Made by a program: the position numbers and the translations under genes. A model generated the notes under the pieces. It did not search any database. It saw nothing but the letters and a program-made list of their open reading frames with translations, and was not told the origin of the DNA. From the NCBI GenBank assembly GCA_947579605.1, contig OX388327.1:7179122-7243121 (forward strand): a stretch of 64,000 bases of DNA, written 5' to 3'. Origin of the DNA: Athripsodes cinereus. Taxonomy: Eukaryota > Arthropoda > Insecta > Trichoptera > Leptoceridae. This document shows, one piece after another, positions 54,618 to 63,721 of this stretch (positions are counted from its first letter, which is position 1; each line of letters begins with the position of its first letter).

Positions 54618-56960
54618 TGTGATGATCCTACCTATTTTAAACCATTCTAAGCTCCGAATTTGCAACATCCTAGCTTCTAAACTATACCTACTGTAATAAT
54701 TGATGCCCAAACTAGAAGTGACAACCCTATTCAGCTAGCTAAGAATTGTATGAATTTTCGCATTGTTGCAAATATACGTACGAAATATCGCATTCCTAAT
54801 TGAATTAATTAACGAATTTTGGCCTTTCGTGATCGTCTCGATTTATCTATTAACTATTTCAGTAGATTCGGACCCAGTACGTTGTGTTTTGCCGATAATT
54901 TTACCTACGTTGTGTATTTTTAAAATGCAAAATAAGTCACCTGAAATATACATTTCAATAATCAAAAGGAACAACAAAATCACAAAATCAATAAAACAAT
55001 TTAAATATGAATTTTGATACATATTAACTCTGAGATCAACTTTGACGTCAGATCACTTACCTTGAGATACTGTAAAATAACATAATAAAAATAGTGCATA
55101 ATAAAACATAACGAAATATAACATAACAATCATCATAACATAAAATTCAAATAATATTATTCCATACAACATTACGAGAATGTTGTATGGTAACTGGTTG
55201 CCGATCTATGTCCCTACATAAGATAACCATTTCATAGTTTCTATAGCCGATGTATGTACTTATGTTCTACAACATACCTACTAATTCGTTGCGTCGTAAA
55301 GGACAGTGGCGCACCCAAAAACATAACTTTATTACTTTTGAATATTAATTAAATTTCAACACAATTGCTATGACATCATTTTCAGAGACTAACTACCATG
55401 TTAGTGCATGGAAAGCATGCTGTGTCCATGCTAAAGGGGCGCCGCCTTCGCCCCTTCTCGTCTCAAAACTCGCCATGCCGTTCTTTGAGCCCGTGTGCAC
55501 TAATCTACATCCCGAATATATAAAATAATATAAAATATGTATACTCATTTGAACATGCAGCTATATATATAATAAGAATAATTATAAATATATGTTAAGA
55601 AGCTTTGTCATGGACCCTGGCGGGAAACGGGGCAAGACCCGCATTGACCCTTGTCTCGAAAGCTGAATCGAAGAGATGGGCGCAGGGCTTGCTAACGGTA
55701 CACCTACATTTCGAAGCAGGATTAGGACTGGAATTGTTAGTATATAGTATATGTTTCTACAAAGTACATAATACGTCTCGTGCATAATTGTATAATAATA
55801 ATGATAAATATGTGGTTACGAATAGATCAAACCCACACTATAGACACAAGGTAGCTAGTCTAGTGTCGATAGGCAGAAGGGATCCATATCCATAAGGTAA
55901 TCTCGACAAGATTTAGCTATAAAAGACTACATATTTATGGTGAGGTGAATTTAGGTATCATGTAAGTCAAATAAAAATATATTAAGACCAATAAATACAT
56001 AAATATTACTTATGATTAGTGTCATGCAAAATATCAAATTTGTTCCTTCCATGATATCGCAGCAATTACAGCATGTTGAACAAGTAGAAAAATCCAGTAA
56101 GTTCGTAGAATACAAATGACATTCGACGATAAAATATGTAATTAAATTAATAATCAAATAATATCCTTCTCAACATATAACTCCTCTTCAAACTGTATAC
56201 TCCATCGTTATGGTAAAGTAAATTAAATAAAAGTATAATATTGGGTAGAGCGGTGCGCCACTGTTATTAGTCTAGTTCTAGATGTGTCGGACCGCGCTAT
56301 ATAAAATCAGCCACAGGTACATACATACATACAATAATACTGAAAATAAATGTACATATAACACATAATTCCTTCGTTTTCAAAATCCGTAAAATAATAA
56401 ATCCTTGAGTACAAATATTGCCTTGTAGACAACAGACATCCTGAGAGTATCCTAACACCTAGATATAAATAATAAATTAATAATATTAAAAGAAAATCTT
56501 ATCTTAGACAGCTGGCAGCATCACGGATTTTAAGTGCTAATTAAAAGTAATTTAGGATGATCTTTATATATTCCCAATTGTGGAAATATCACTAAAAAAT
56601 AATGTACTAACTACTACGAAGGTGGGTAAATAAATATTAAAATATATCGAATTCAAACACTGAGATTAATATGATTGAGTCCCACCTCTCCCAGGCTCAA
56701 AACTAAACTGCCCAGAGTAATAAGTACTCTGTCTTCAGACCCTGAAAATGTCGACCCAAAGCAACAAAAAAAAACTACATCCATCTCTTCCTGACACACA
56801 CCGAAATATACCTGTCTCTGTCTCCTACATAGCTAGTTGTGTTCAACAACCACTTGAAATCAAACTAAGTTTCATTCCTATATTAATTACCTACTACAAA
56901 TATTCGATCTAGGTATATGAAAATAATATTTACAGTCTTGTATATATTCATTTCATCACA
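54618..56960 (-). repeat. 5' LTR (minus-strand sense)
   Basis: Direct repeat of 48799-51141 with TGTGATGA and TCATCACA ends. Seen from the element's sense strand this is the upstream LTR and would hold its promoter. One difference from the other LTR is visible (AATATAAAATATG near 55530 against AATATATAATATG near 49711). The 84-, 67-, 60- and 68-codon frames found in both LTRs are identical because the LTRs are, and have no known motif. Confidence 0.9.
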
Positions 56961-57104
56961 ACTTGTATTAGTGTTTATATTATTTTTATCTGATTGTTTA
57001 TACCAGTACTTACCTATTAAAAATTAATTGGTAGTAGGTACATGTTATTTCTTTATTTCTTTTTGCATACATACCTATTGTTTTTCTCTTTATGCACTAT
57101 TTCT

Positions 57105-57184
57105 CTTGACTGTTCCTTTTTATTTGTATTATTTGTAAAGGCTGATACAGCCGTTTATTATGTAAATAAATAAATAAATAAATG
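57105..57184 (+). repeat. LINE 3' end with AATA tail
   Basis: TCTTGACTGTTCCTTTTTAT, AAAGGCTGATACAGCCGTTT and ATTATGTAAATAAATAAATA. The small stem GGCTGATACAGCC before an AATAAA microsatellite is like the 3' ends of CR1-type LINEs. It lies about 150 bp downstream of the LTR element. Confidence 0.5.
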
Positions 57185-57189
57185 TAATA

Positions 57190-57630
57190 CCATGAACACC
57201 CTATAATCCAATCACTCAAAAAACTACAGTGTATTCAGAATGACAGTCATCATGATTTTTACGGTTGAAAAATTAATTATTCCATGGATAAGATAATAAT
57301 AATAATACTACAAACTATTACTTTTATTAATATTGAATAATATTATGAGTCTGTTTATGTGTATTCTTTCCACATGCCCAAACCATCAGTTATCTATCTA
57401 TGTATACAGTACCGCTCCATTCATTAATGTTGTGCTGCATGCTTATTGTTTTGAATTTAGGCAGTCATTATTATTTTATTACATTGTAGAAATTATTAAT
57501 TATTTTCTATAAATAATTACACTTAGGACTGTAAAAAAACATCCAGTATTTATATTTAAGTATTTTTTTTATTTTTATCACAAATACGAGTCTTGACACC
57601 TAACCAAGTCTCAGTTACTACCTAGTTAAA
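57190..57630. other. Unassigned AT-rich stretch
   Basis: No gene or family-like repeat recognised. Confidence 0.35.
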
Positions 57631-57631
57631 A

Positions 57632-57710
57632 GATCCGTGACCATCTCAAGGGCGCCGTGACTTCTCTTGAACAGTAACGTTTTCAACATGGTCGTAAATG
57701 TGGTGGTGTC
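57632..57710 (-). repeat. LINE 3' end fragment
   Basis: GATCCGTGACCATCTCAAGG, GCGCCGTGACTTCTCTTGAA and AACATGGTCGTAAATGTGGT match the plus-strand text at 43697-43780. On the minus strand this is the end of the CR1/L2-like pol family at 43669-44012. Confidence 0.6.
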
Positions 57711-57803
57711 GATAGTAGAAGTCGTTTAAATGCTATAAAATTTCGATGTTATTTACCAAAGGTACTTGTTGAATTTCAAATCCATTCACAGACTTGGTAA
57801 TAT

Positions 57804-58014
57804 GCAGGGTTACTCTCGACAAAACTAAACAAGATCTTAATCTAGTCTTGATCTTGATCATACGACGCACGAAGGGACTATGGTCAAAAACACCGCGCTA
57901 CCGCTAACGCGCCATCGGTTTGCGTGTATTTTTGGCCAATAGTCACTTCGTGCGTCGTATGATCAAGATTAACTAGATTAAGATCGTGTTTAGTTTTGTC
58001 AAGAGTAGCCCTGC
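57804..58014. mobile_element. Foldback element with about 95-bp arms
   Basis: The left arm GCAGGGTTACTCTCGACAAA, ACTAAACAAGATCTTAATCT, TTGATCATACGACGCACGAA is mirrored on the right by TTCGTGCGTCGTATGATCAA and TTTTGTCAAGAGTAGCCCTG. Arms match well except for a duplicated TCTTGATCTTGATC in the left arm. The loop includes CACCGCGCTACCGCTAACGC. Flanking duplications are unclear. A 72-codon minus-strand frame across the right arm is not a gene. Confidence 0.85.
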
Positions 58015-58441
58015 TGGTGGGTGAAAGAACTGATATTTTTGCTGACAGTTTTCTAAAATACAAATCTGACATTATCAAATACTTGAGTGTACAAACTGAC
58101 AATGGGTAGTCGAGGTTTATAGTTGCTTATTTACGTTGATCTTCTCTGGTATTCTATGCCTCTAACTGGATATGTTCATGTGACTAATTGTTATTTTTTA
58201 TTGTGTGGCGAATTGCTCTTTTAACCACTTGACCTAAACTTATGTTTTTTAATTGATCTCTATTATTTGAAATTTTTTATACAAAAAAACTTATATCAAT
58301 TTTTTATTAACTTATGAATTTAAACTAATTGACTATTAACACATTAATGTTGTTGACCGAAGGTACTTGTTGGAAGTCCATTTCAAGATAATTGAAAAAA
58401 AACACAATATGTAGTTAACTTCCAAATGACTTTATTAACTT

Positions 58442-58483
58442 CGCGTACTAGTATTCGGAGACTCTCGTCTCCATCATCAGGCG
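58442..58483 (-). ncRNA. Hammerhead-ribozyme-like motif, left arm
   Basis: Mirror image of 58514-58555 on the minus strand, since the palindrome is perfect. The two motifs diverge from one centre, so a transcript crossing the palindrome in either direction carries one motif in sense and one in antisense. Confidence 0.4.
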
Positions 58484-58513
58484 ATTAGTAAAAAGTGATT
58501 ACTTTTTACTAAT

Positions 58514-58555
58514 CGCCTGATGATGGAGACGAGAGTCTCCGAATACTAGTACGCG
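58514..58555 (+). ncRNA. Hammerhead-ribozyme-like motif, right arm
   Basis: In order: CGC (stem I, 58514-58516), the core CTGATGA (58517-58523), an extra T, stem II GGAGAC-GAGA-GTCTCC (58525-58540), GAA (58541-58543), stem III TAC-TA-GTA (58544-58551), C at the predicted cleavage site (58552) and GCG closing stem I (58553-58555). The order is that of a hammerhead. Deviations are the extra T before stem II, T in place of A after GAA, and a 2-base loop on a 3-bp stem III. Short-stem hammerheads are known in Penelope-like elements and retrozymes. Activity is unproven. Confidence 0.45.
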
Positions 58556-58613
58556 AAGTTAATAAAGTCATTTGGAAGTTAACTACATATTGTGTTTTTT
58601 TTCAATTATCTTT

Positions 58614-58870
58614 AATTGACTATTTACTATATTTGACAATTTCATACCACTTTTATTTCTCTTTGTAATGTCTTGACCAAATTTTGAACTTATGAATTTT
58701 TACTAACTGACTTTTTACTATATTTGACAATTTTATACCACTTTGATTTCTCTTTGTAATGTCTTGACCAAATTTTTAACTTATGAATTTTAACTAATTG
58801 ACTTTTTACTATATTTGACATTTTCATACCTTTGATTTCTCTTTGTAATGTCTTTACCAATTTTTTTTAA
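58614..58870. repeat. Tandem repeat, period about 90-94 bp, three copies
   Basis: Each copy contains TTTACTATATTTGACA, TTCATACCACTTT (or a variant), ATTTCTCTTTGTAATGTCTT and GACCAAATTTT plus AACTTATGAATTTTAACTAA. Copies start near 58615, 58708 and 58797. A related fragment (TTAACTTATGAATTTAAACT) stands on the other side of the palindrome at 58306, so the palindrome probably inserted into the edge of this array. Confidence 0.75.
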
Positions 58871-59066
58871 CAATTTTGTATCTTTTTTTTATAATTATAA
58901 CATGATTAATGTTATATTGTCTGTAAAACTTTCGTTTCTTTAATCTAATTGTTTTGTGTCTTTTTTGTAACAGATCTTTCCTTTGTTTACATGTTTTGTA
59001 TGTATACAGAGGTTTAACATGTTAAAGGCTTTGGCCGTAAATATTTGTAAATAAATAAATAAGACA
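58870..59066 (+). repeat. Possible LINE 3' end
   Basis: T-rich sequence ending AAAGGCTTTGGCCGTAAATA and TTTGTAAATAAATAAATAAG, with a small GGCTTTGGCC stem before an AATA tail. It resembles the end at 57105-57184. Confidence 0.45.
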
Positions 59067-59069
59067 AAT

Positions 59070-59172
59070 TGAAAAAAAATCACAGTGTGTAGTTAACTTC
59101 TAATGATTTTTATTAACTTCGCGTACCTACTAATATTCTTAGACTCTCGTCTCCATCATCAGGCGATTAATA
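59070..59172 (-). repeat. Diverged single arm of the palindrome family
   Basis: ATTGAAAAAAAATCACAGTG, TGTAGTTAACTTCTAATG, TTAACTTCGCGTACCTACTA and GAGTCTCGTCTCCA-like sequence with TCATCAGGCGATTAAT. On the minus strand it holds CGCCTGATGATGGAGACGAG and then AGTCTAAGAATATTAG, so stem II has lost base pairs and the ribozyme-like fold is weaker than in the palindrome. Confidence 0.8.
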
Positions 59173-59174
59173 TA

Positions 59175-60785
59175 AAGAAAAATAAAATACAGAGACAAGC
59201 AGTATTTATAGGATTTGAACAAAAGAATGTTGGGAGAAGCCCGTGCTGATAAGAAAGTAATAATTGTAATTCATAGACAAAAAAACTATTGGGAAGTGAT
59301 CCACTGTGGACGGATTCAAAAGAGAAGAATTTAAAGTTTTTTTAGTTCTTCTTCAATTTATCTTACATAGTGTTTTTTTCAATTTATTTTACATAACATT
59401 ATGTCTTATATTCATACAATTCTTAAGGAACAACCGCCTTTAACTGAATACTCAAAAAAATACAGAATACGCAGAGTAGGAGACTGGGGGGGGGACTCCA
59501 CGGTATATGAGAATAAATAATTAATTTAGAACAAAATATTAAAACATCGAACGCTAAACGTAGAAAATCGATGACATTATTGTTATAAAAATAGGAAATC
59601 ATTTACATCTTTAGACAATTATTGTGCGGTCATTTACTTGTGAAAAAATGGTAATTTTTATATAAAATTAATAATATCTAATATCAAAAACTTTGATTAT
59701 AATATTAATAGAAGTATACAATGGGTCTAAATATTATGTGCATGATACCAGTGGTGTGCGTTCTGTACCTGCAGAAAAGCACCACATATAGTCTACATGC
59801 AATACAATGGCGTACTTTTCATGGATGCAAAATATTAACGCGTGCCTGAACAGTTGCAAATGCACATAAATACATTATTATTCTTTGGCCTAGCATACAC
59901 TCGCTTTAGTGGTACATAAATATAGGTATTAAAATCAGAACGATTTTATATAAAACGTTTTTTTGGACCAATTGAAAGGGGAATGTCAAATTTCTACTAT
60001 TCTGGCATAAAAAAACACGTCACGTCCTCTCTACATTCTATTAATCTTAATTTTTATTATTTATGTTTAATTTTGCTAAATAAATAGCATTGCATACATA
60101 TTCTTTATGAATGGATTTTCGAGTTTCTTCATGAGCAATTTCATAATGTCTGTAGGTACCATAACCATTTTTTTTTGTGTTAATATGCCAATAAACCCGA
60201 CTCAATTAAAAAGAATGTTATTATTCTTGTCCTACTTTTGTGTCCATTTATTTTGTATTTGTTTTTTACTCTATATTCAATAAATTAACTTACTTTCATA
60301 AAAGGCAGTGTAGAGAGAGTGTGGTATAAAAGAGTTTTAGCTTCTGGTCTTTCAGACCTGTCCATGAAGACAATTTTGGTTTAATGTGCGAATAAATAGG
60401 AGTGTATGACTGTACATTTTTTTGGACCTATCTAGCAGTTGTTAAAACCGCATTTTGAATAAACATACACGGAACAAAACAATGTCTCAAATTTCTACTA
60501 GGTACCTGCCGCAATATTTTTTGAATTCTTATTTCAGCGAAATATCAATGGCTTATATTATCTATTCATACCGAGTATAAAAAATCTATAGGTATGCGCC
60601 TCTGATATATTCTACCTACTATTCAATGTTCGGTCACGAGTTAACCAGCCGTACAGAATATTTACGTAAATGCTGCTTGAAGATAATACTTTAAGAAGGT
60701 GATTAATTGGTGATATTATATAATACCGCTGGTCATCTAGCGAGCTAAAGGTATAAACTATTTACTCCAGTTGTTCAAGAATATA
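59175..60785. other. Unassigned, with one family A trace
   Basis: At about 59395-59500, AACCGCCTTTAACTGAATAC, TCAAAAAAATACAGAATACG and GTAGGAGACTGGGGGGG follow the inner part of family A. The remainder shows no gene or recognised repeat. Confidence 0.4.
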
Positions 60786-60794
60786 CGATGGTTC

Positions 60795-60990
60795 ATTCAT
60801 AGATCCATCTCATTACATTGCATCCATTTCGTGGTAAGCAGAGAGGATCGAGCGCCACTTTGTCCTATCCTTGCATACACGTTTCATGCTCTCCCATTTA
60901 ATATATTTAACACGTGACTGCCCTGTAAGATCGGATTTACAATATGTGCTTGTCGCTTCCCAAAAACCAGGTCTTCGAGCACTATTTCTT
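60795..60990 (-). pseudogene. LINE 3' end, strongly decayed
   Basis: TGGTAAGCAGAGAGGATCGA, GCGCCACTTTGTCCTATCCT, TGCATACACGTTTCATGCTC and AACACGTGACTGCCCTGTAA follow the layout of 25500-25640. It lies just left of a better copy at 61010. Confidence 0.5.
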
Positions 60991-61009
60991 TAAGTCAAAT
61001 TATACTTTC

Positions 61010-61345
61010 TATTTATCTATCTATGCCCTCACGCTGTGTTCCAGGTGAGGGAAGCAGAGAGAACGGATCGCCATGTAGATCTATCCTCAAATACTTCTTT
61101 CACTTCATCCACATTCATCCAGTTCCTCGTTCATGCACGCCGACTCCTCTTACTCAATACGTGACCGTCCTTGAAAATTTGAACCAAATGATCAAGCCAC
61201 GTAGTTTTTAGAAATCTACGCTTTTTCACACTCTCTCTTTCAGAGAAATACACCATAATATGTCATCCTTTTCATATTTTCTTTGACACGCTATCCTTAA
61301 TCATGCTTTCCAAATGCACAAACCACGAGTTTATTCGTATTCATT
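61010..61345 (-). pseudogene. LINE pol C-terminal tail, 5'-truncated
   Basis: After a CTAT run the plus strand reads GCCCTCACGCTGTGTTCCAG, GTGAGGGAAGCAGAGAGAAC, TACTTCTTTCACTTCATCCA, TGCACGCCGACTCCTCTTAC, CAATACGTGACCGTCCTTGA and CACTCTCTCTTTCAGAGAAA. Alignment with 25486-25760 is good up to about 61260 and weaker to 61345. The pol frame is interrupted. The plus-strand 62-codon frame is the non-coding strand of this fragment. Confidence 0.7.
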
Positions 61346-61349
61346 CTTG

Positions 61350-62020
61350 TCATAACACCAGCAGCATTCATTATGTACATACTTTTTCACAACTAGAATG
61401 TAGTTGTAAAGAATTTCATATTACGAGTAATTTATAGTAGGTACCTATACAATTTGCTGTTCTGAAAAACACCCGACCATTTTCTTCTCCTCCTCAATCT
61501 AGTTCTTCTGTTCGGGTAATTTTGTATTTGATTTAAATCTGAAAACGCTGAACGAGTATAAAATTATCTCGATTGACAAATAGGACGGTACATAATGATC
61601 GGTTTAGTTCGTCAACGAATCAACAAAATACGTAACCCAGCGGTCTAAGCACCATCATAATATCGAGTCTATACCGTTAAACCGCAGTCTCGCTAATGGT
61701 TCTCCCCTTTATTATAAAAAAAGTATATACCCCAATCTAAAATCTAAATTAACAATTATTTAAAATATTTTTTAAATTATTTATTGTGAAAACAGATGGG
61801 TAAAATATTTTGGTTAACGCTTTGTTTTTCGTAATAGATTTTTAACACATGTGTTTGTACAAAGTGAATTGGATTGCCACGTTAAATATAGGTGTAGCTT
61901 TTGTATTGTTGCGTTCAAAGTTGCTTTAATTATTATTTATTTACTTATTTTTAAGTCAGTAAAAAAATATTTAATTAAATTTAAAAAAAAAATGCTATTT
62001 TTTTCAAATTGCAGAGTTTT
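61350..62020. other. Unassigned stretch
   Basis: No gene recognised. AT-rich with a run of A at 61985. Confidence 0.35.
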
Positions 62021-62024
62021 GATT

Positions 62025-62200
62025 GGTTCTTTTTCTTCTTCTATACGTGTCCTGTTGGGTCTCACGACGTTGATGATCACCAGAAATCTTGTCTATACGA
62101 AACTTGGCTGTACGAAACACCTCCTCCACACTTTATTGAAGCCAGGAAAGCCGCTTTCTTCCAACCCATCTACAACCCTCACTTTAACTGGTTAACGGAT
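62025..62200 (-). pseudogene. LINE 3' end, decayed
   Basis: TTTCTTCTTCTATACGTGTC, CTGTTGGGTCTCACGACGTT, GATGATCACCAGAAATC and GTACGAAACACCTCCTCCAC follow the plus-strand layout at 44790-44895 (CTTCTGTAGGTGCCCTGTCA, GACGTTGGCGATCACTC, CTGAAACAACGCCTCCAC). The overlapping plus-strand frames of 114 and 66 codons read the non-coding strand. Confidence 0.5.
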
Positions 62201-62324
62201 GGCAAATGACAAAATCAATCAGATACTCGAAATTGTATAAATGAGGATGGTGACAGGTTGGTTGTTCTTCACAGGATATGTTAAGATAATTAAAAAAAAT
62301 ATTGTTTTACTGGATTTGTGCACG

Positions 62325-62815
62325 ACCGATTAGATTTTGCAAAATGTTACATTGTGTAAACATGGTTCTCCAATTGAGATGTCTTATTGGTTTTGTCATC
62401 TACGCGACATACCCAAAATCAATAAATAAAATATCCTAAACATTCGTTGCTGACTGGTCGAACTAACAGCCGATAAAGTATTGAACTTAATTCTTCCAGC
62501 ACCATTTAGACGGGAGATCTTGATCCATTCGAGATCTGAAATATGCGATCCCAGAAATATGTTTACTTCTATGGTTTGCAATAATAATGTTTCTCAATTG
62601 GTGGACCCTATATTGTGACATTGAGAATGGCGGAATTGATGTACGTTGTCCATGGACACCAAATGTGATCACTTAAGTCAGCGTAGAGCCAATTCGTTAG
62701 CGTTGGAAGACCTTTCTCACTTCTTCTCATTAGATTTTGCACAATGTTACATTGCGTAAACAAGGTTCTCCAACCGAGATATCTGCAATTCTGCATGGCT
62801 TTGACAATGGTTAGG
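62325..62815. repeat. Repeat family E, partly duplicated
   Basis: GATTTTGCAAAATGTTACAT with GTAAACATGGTTCTCCAATT at 62335 recurs as GATTTTGCACAATGTTACAT with GTAAACAAGGTTCTCCAACC at 62731. The block at 62639-62815 matches 4995-5160. Between them, three minus-strand frames of about 61 codons show no convincing domain (one reads IFLGSHISDLEWIKISRL, loosely like the RT thumb). Confidence 0.5.
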
Positions 62816-62819
62816 TAAA

Positions 62820-63545
62820 ATTATTTATTTTATATTTGCTACATAATAAGGTATTTTTTTAAATTAAAGTGTATATCGGTATAGTTATTTTCAAAGTAAA
62901 AAAGACTCATGTCGTTACATGTATGAATAAATTAATAAATACACAAGTCGCTTTCAGCACATTATTACAACAGTACATTACATTAGGTAAACATAAAGAT
63001 AAATCCGGAACAAAAAGAAAATTTGATAACTTATAAGATAATTATTGTTAATTTTATTTAGGCATTTGTTTAAAAATACATTTGAGAATCTATAATGAAC
63101 ATCAAACACAAGTAAATTGTACATACATAAAAATAATGATATTAACACATTTAGCAACAAAACTCACAGTAAAGTAAACAGTTAAATAATTATAAAATAA
63201 TTTAGTTCTAAGTTCCTACTTAAATAATGTAGCAGGTAGTTAATAACGAAATTATCTATCTTATTTGATACATCTTCTTAAATAATTCAGATTCTAACGG
63301 TTGATAGGGAAAATTCGTCATACATAGTAATAATAAAAGTATTACCAAGAAGGTACATTTACTTTGCAAGTACCCTGTAGTAGAAACTCACCAATATTAC
63401 AGGGCAAGTCGGAGATAACTGAAACGAAACAACGATAAAAAAACGACTTAATGAAACTGCACAAGTTAGAGAAATATTTGAACTTTTTTTTTACAATCAA
63501 CCATAAATTGTATTAGATTACCTACATTTGTAAATTTAACATATT
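62820..63545. other. Unassigned AT-rich stretch
   Basis: No gene or family-like repeat recognised. Confidence 0.4.
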
Positions 63546-63547
63546 AT

Positions 63548-63721
63548 AAGGCTTAGAAAAGACAGTGTCTCTTTTTTTGTAGTGCCCTGGATGGCATTTG
63601 AATCCACGTGTCTCTTGGTAGCTTAATTTGACAAAGCTCACCTCGCGATAAGGATGGGTTACGGATTCAAGTCCCGTCCAGGGCACTATCTAATTAGGTG
63701 ACGTTGTCTTTTCTAAGCCTT
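63548..63721. mobile_element. Foldback element with a tRNA-like segment
   Basis: Outer arms AAGGCTTAGAAAAGACA (63548) and TGTCTTTTCTAAGCCTT (ending 63721) are inverted. Inner arms AGTGCCCTGGATGGCATTTG (63581) and CAAGTCCCGTCCAGGGCACT (ending 63687) are also inverted, about 25 bp with few mismatches. Between them, GTAGCTTAATTTGACAAAGC resembles a D arm and ACGGATTCAAGTCCCGT a T arm with a B box. No standard anticodon loop can be fitted, so it is not a working tRNA gene. Confidence 0.65.

Larger units (their letters stand above)
48795..56964 (-). mobile_element. Complete non-autonomous LTR retrotransposon (LARD-like)
   Basis: Two direct repeats of 2343 bp (48799-51141 and 54618-56960, offset 5819 bp) flank a 3476-bp interior. 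Each repeat starts TGTGATGA and ends TCATCACA. ACTT stands directly outside both ends (48795-48798 and 56961-56964), a 4-bp target duplication. The minus strand has a primer binding site 2 bases inside its 5' LTR and a polypurine tract touching its 3' LTR, so the element is read on the minus strand. The interior has no gag, protease or pol frame. Large elements with LTRs but no coding capacity are called LARDs. In the stretches I compared, the LTRs differ at only one base, so insertion is recent. Movement would need enzymes from another element. Confidence 0.9.
58385..58612. repeat. Perfect palindrome, 111-bp arms, 6-bp loop
   Basis: Bases 58385-58495 are the exact reverse complement of 58502-58612, with TGATTA between. 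I compared the arms from the outer AAGATAATTG to the inner AGTAAAAAG without finding a mismatch. The arm contains TAGTTAACTTCC, ACTTCGCGTACTAGTATTCG, GAGACTCTCGTCTCC and ATCATCAGGCGATTAG. A single diverged half occurs at 59070-59170. It is therefore two copies of one dispersed unit joined head to head, and very young. Confidence 0.92.

Noticed and set aside
48795..56964. An endogenous retrovirus
   Set aside because: There is no gag, pol or env sequence in the interior. Only the LTR architecture is present.
63582..63687. A tRNA gene
   Set aside because: The acceptor-like arms are more than 100 bases apart, no anticodon loop with the usual bases fits, and the whole sits in a foldback.
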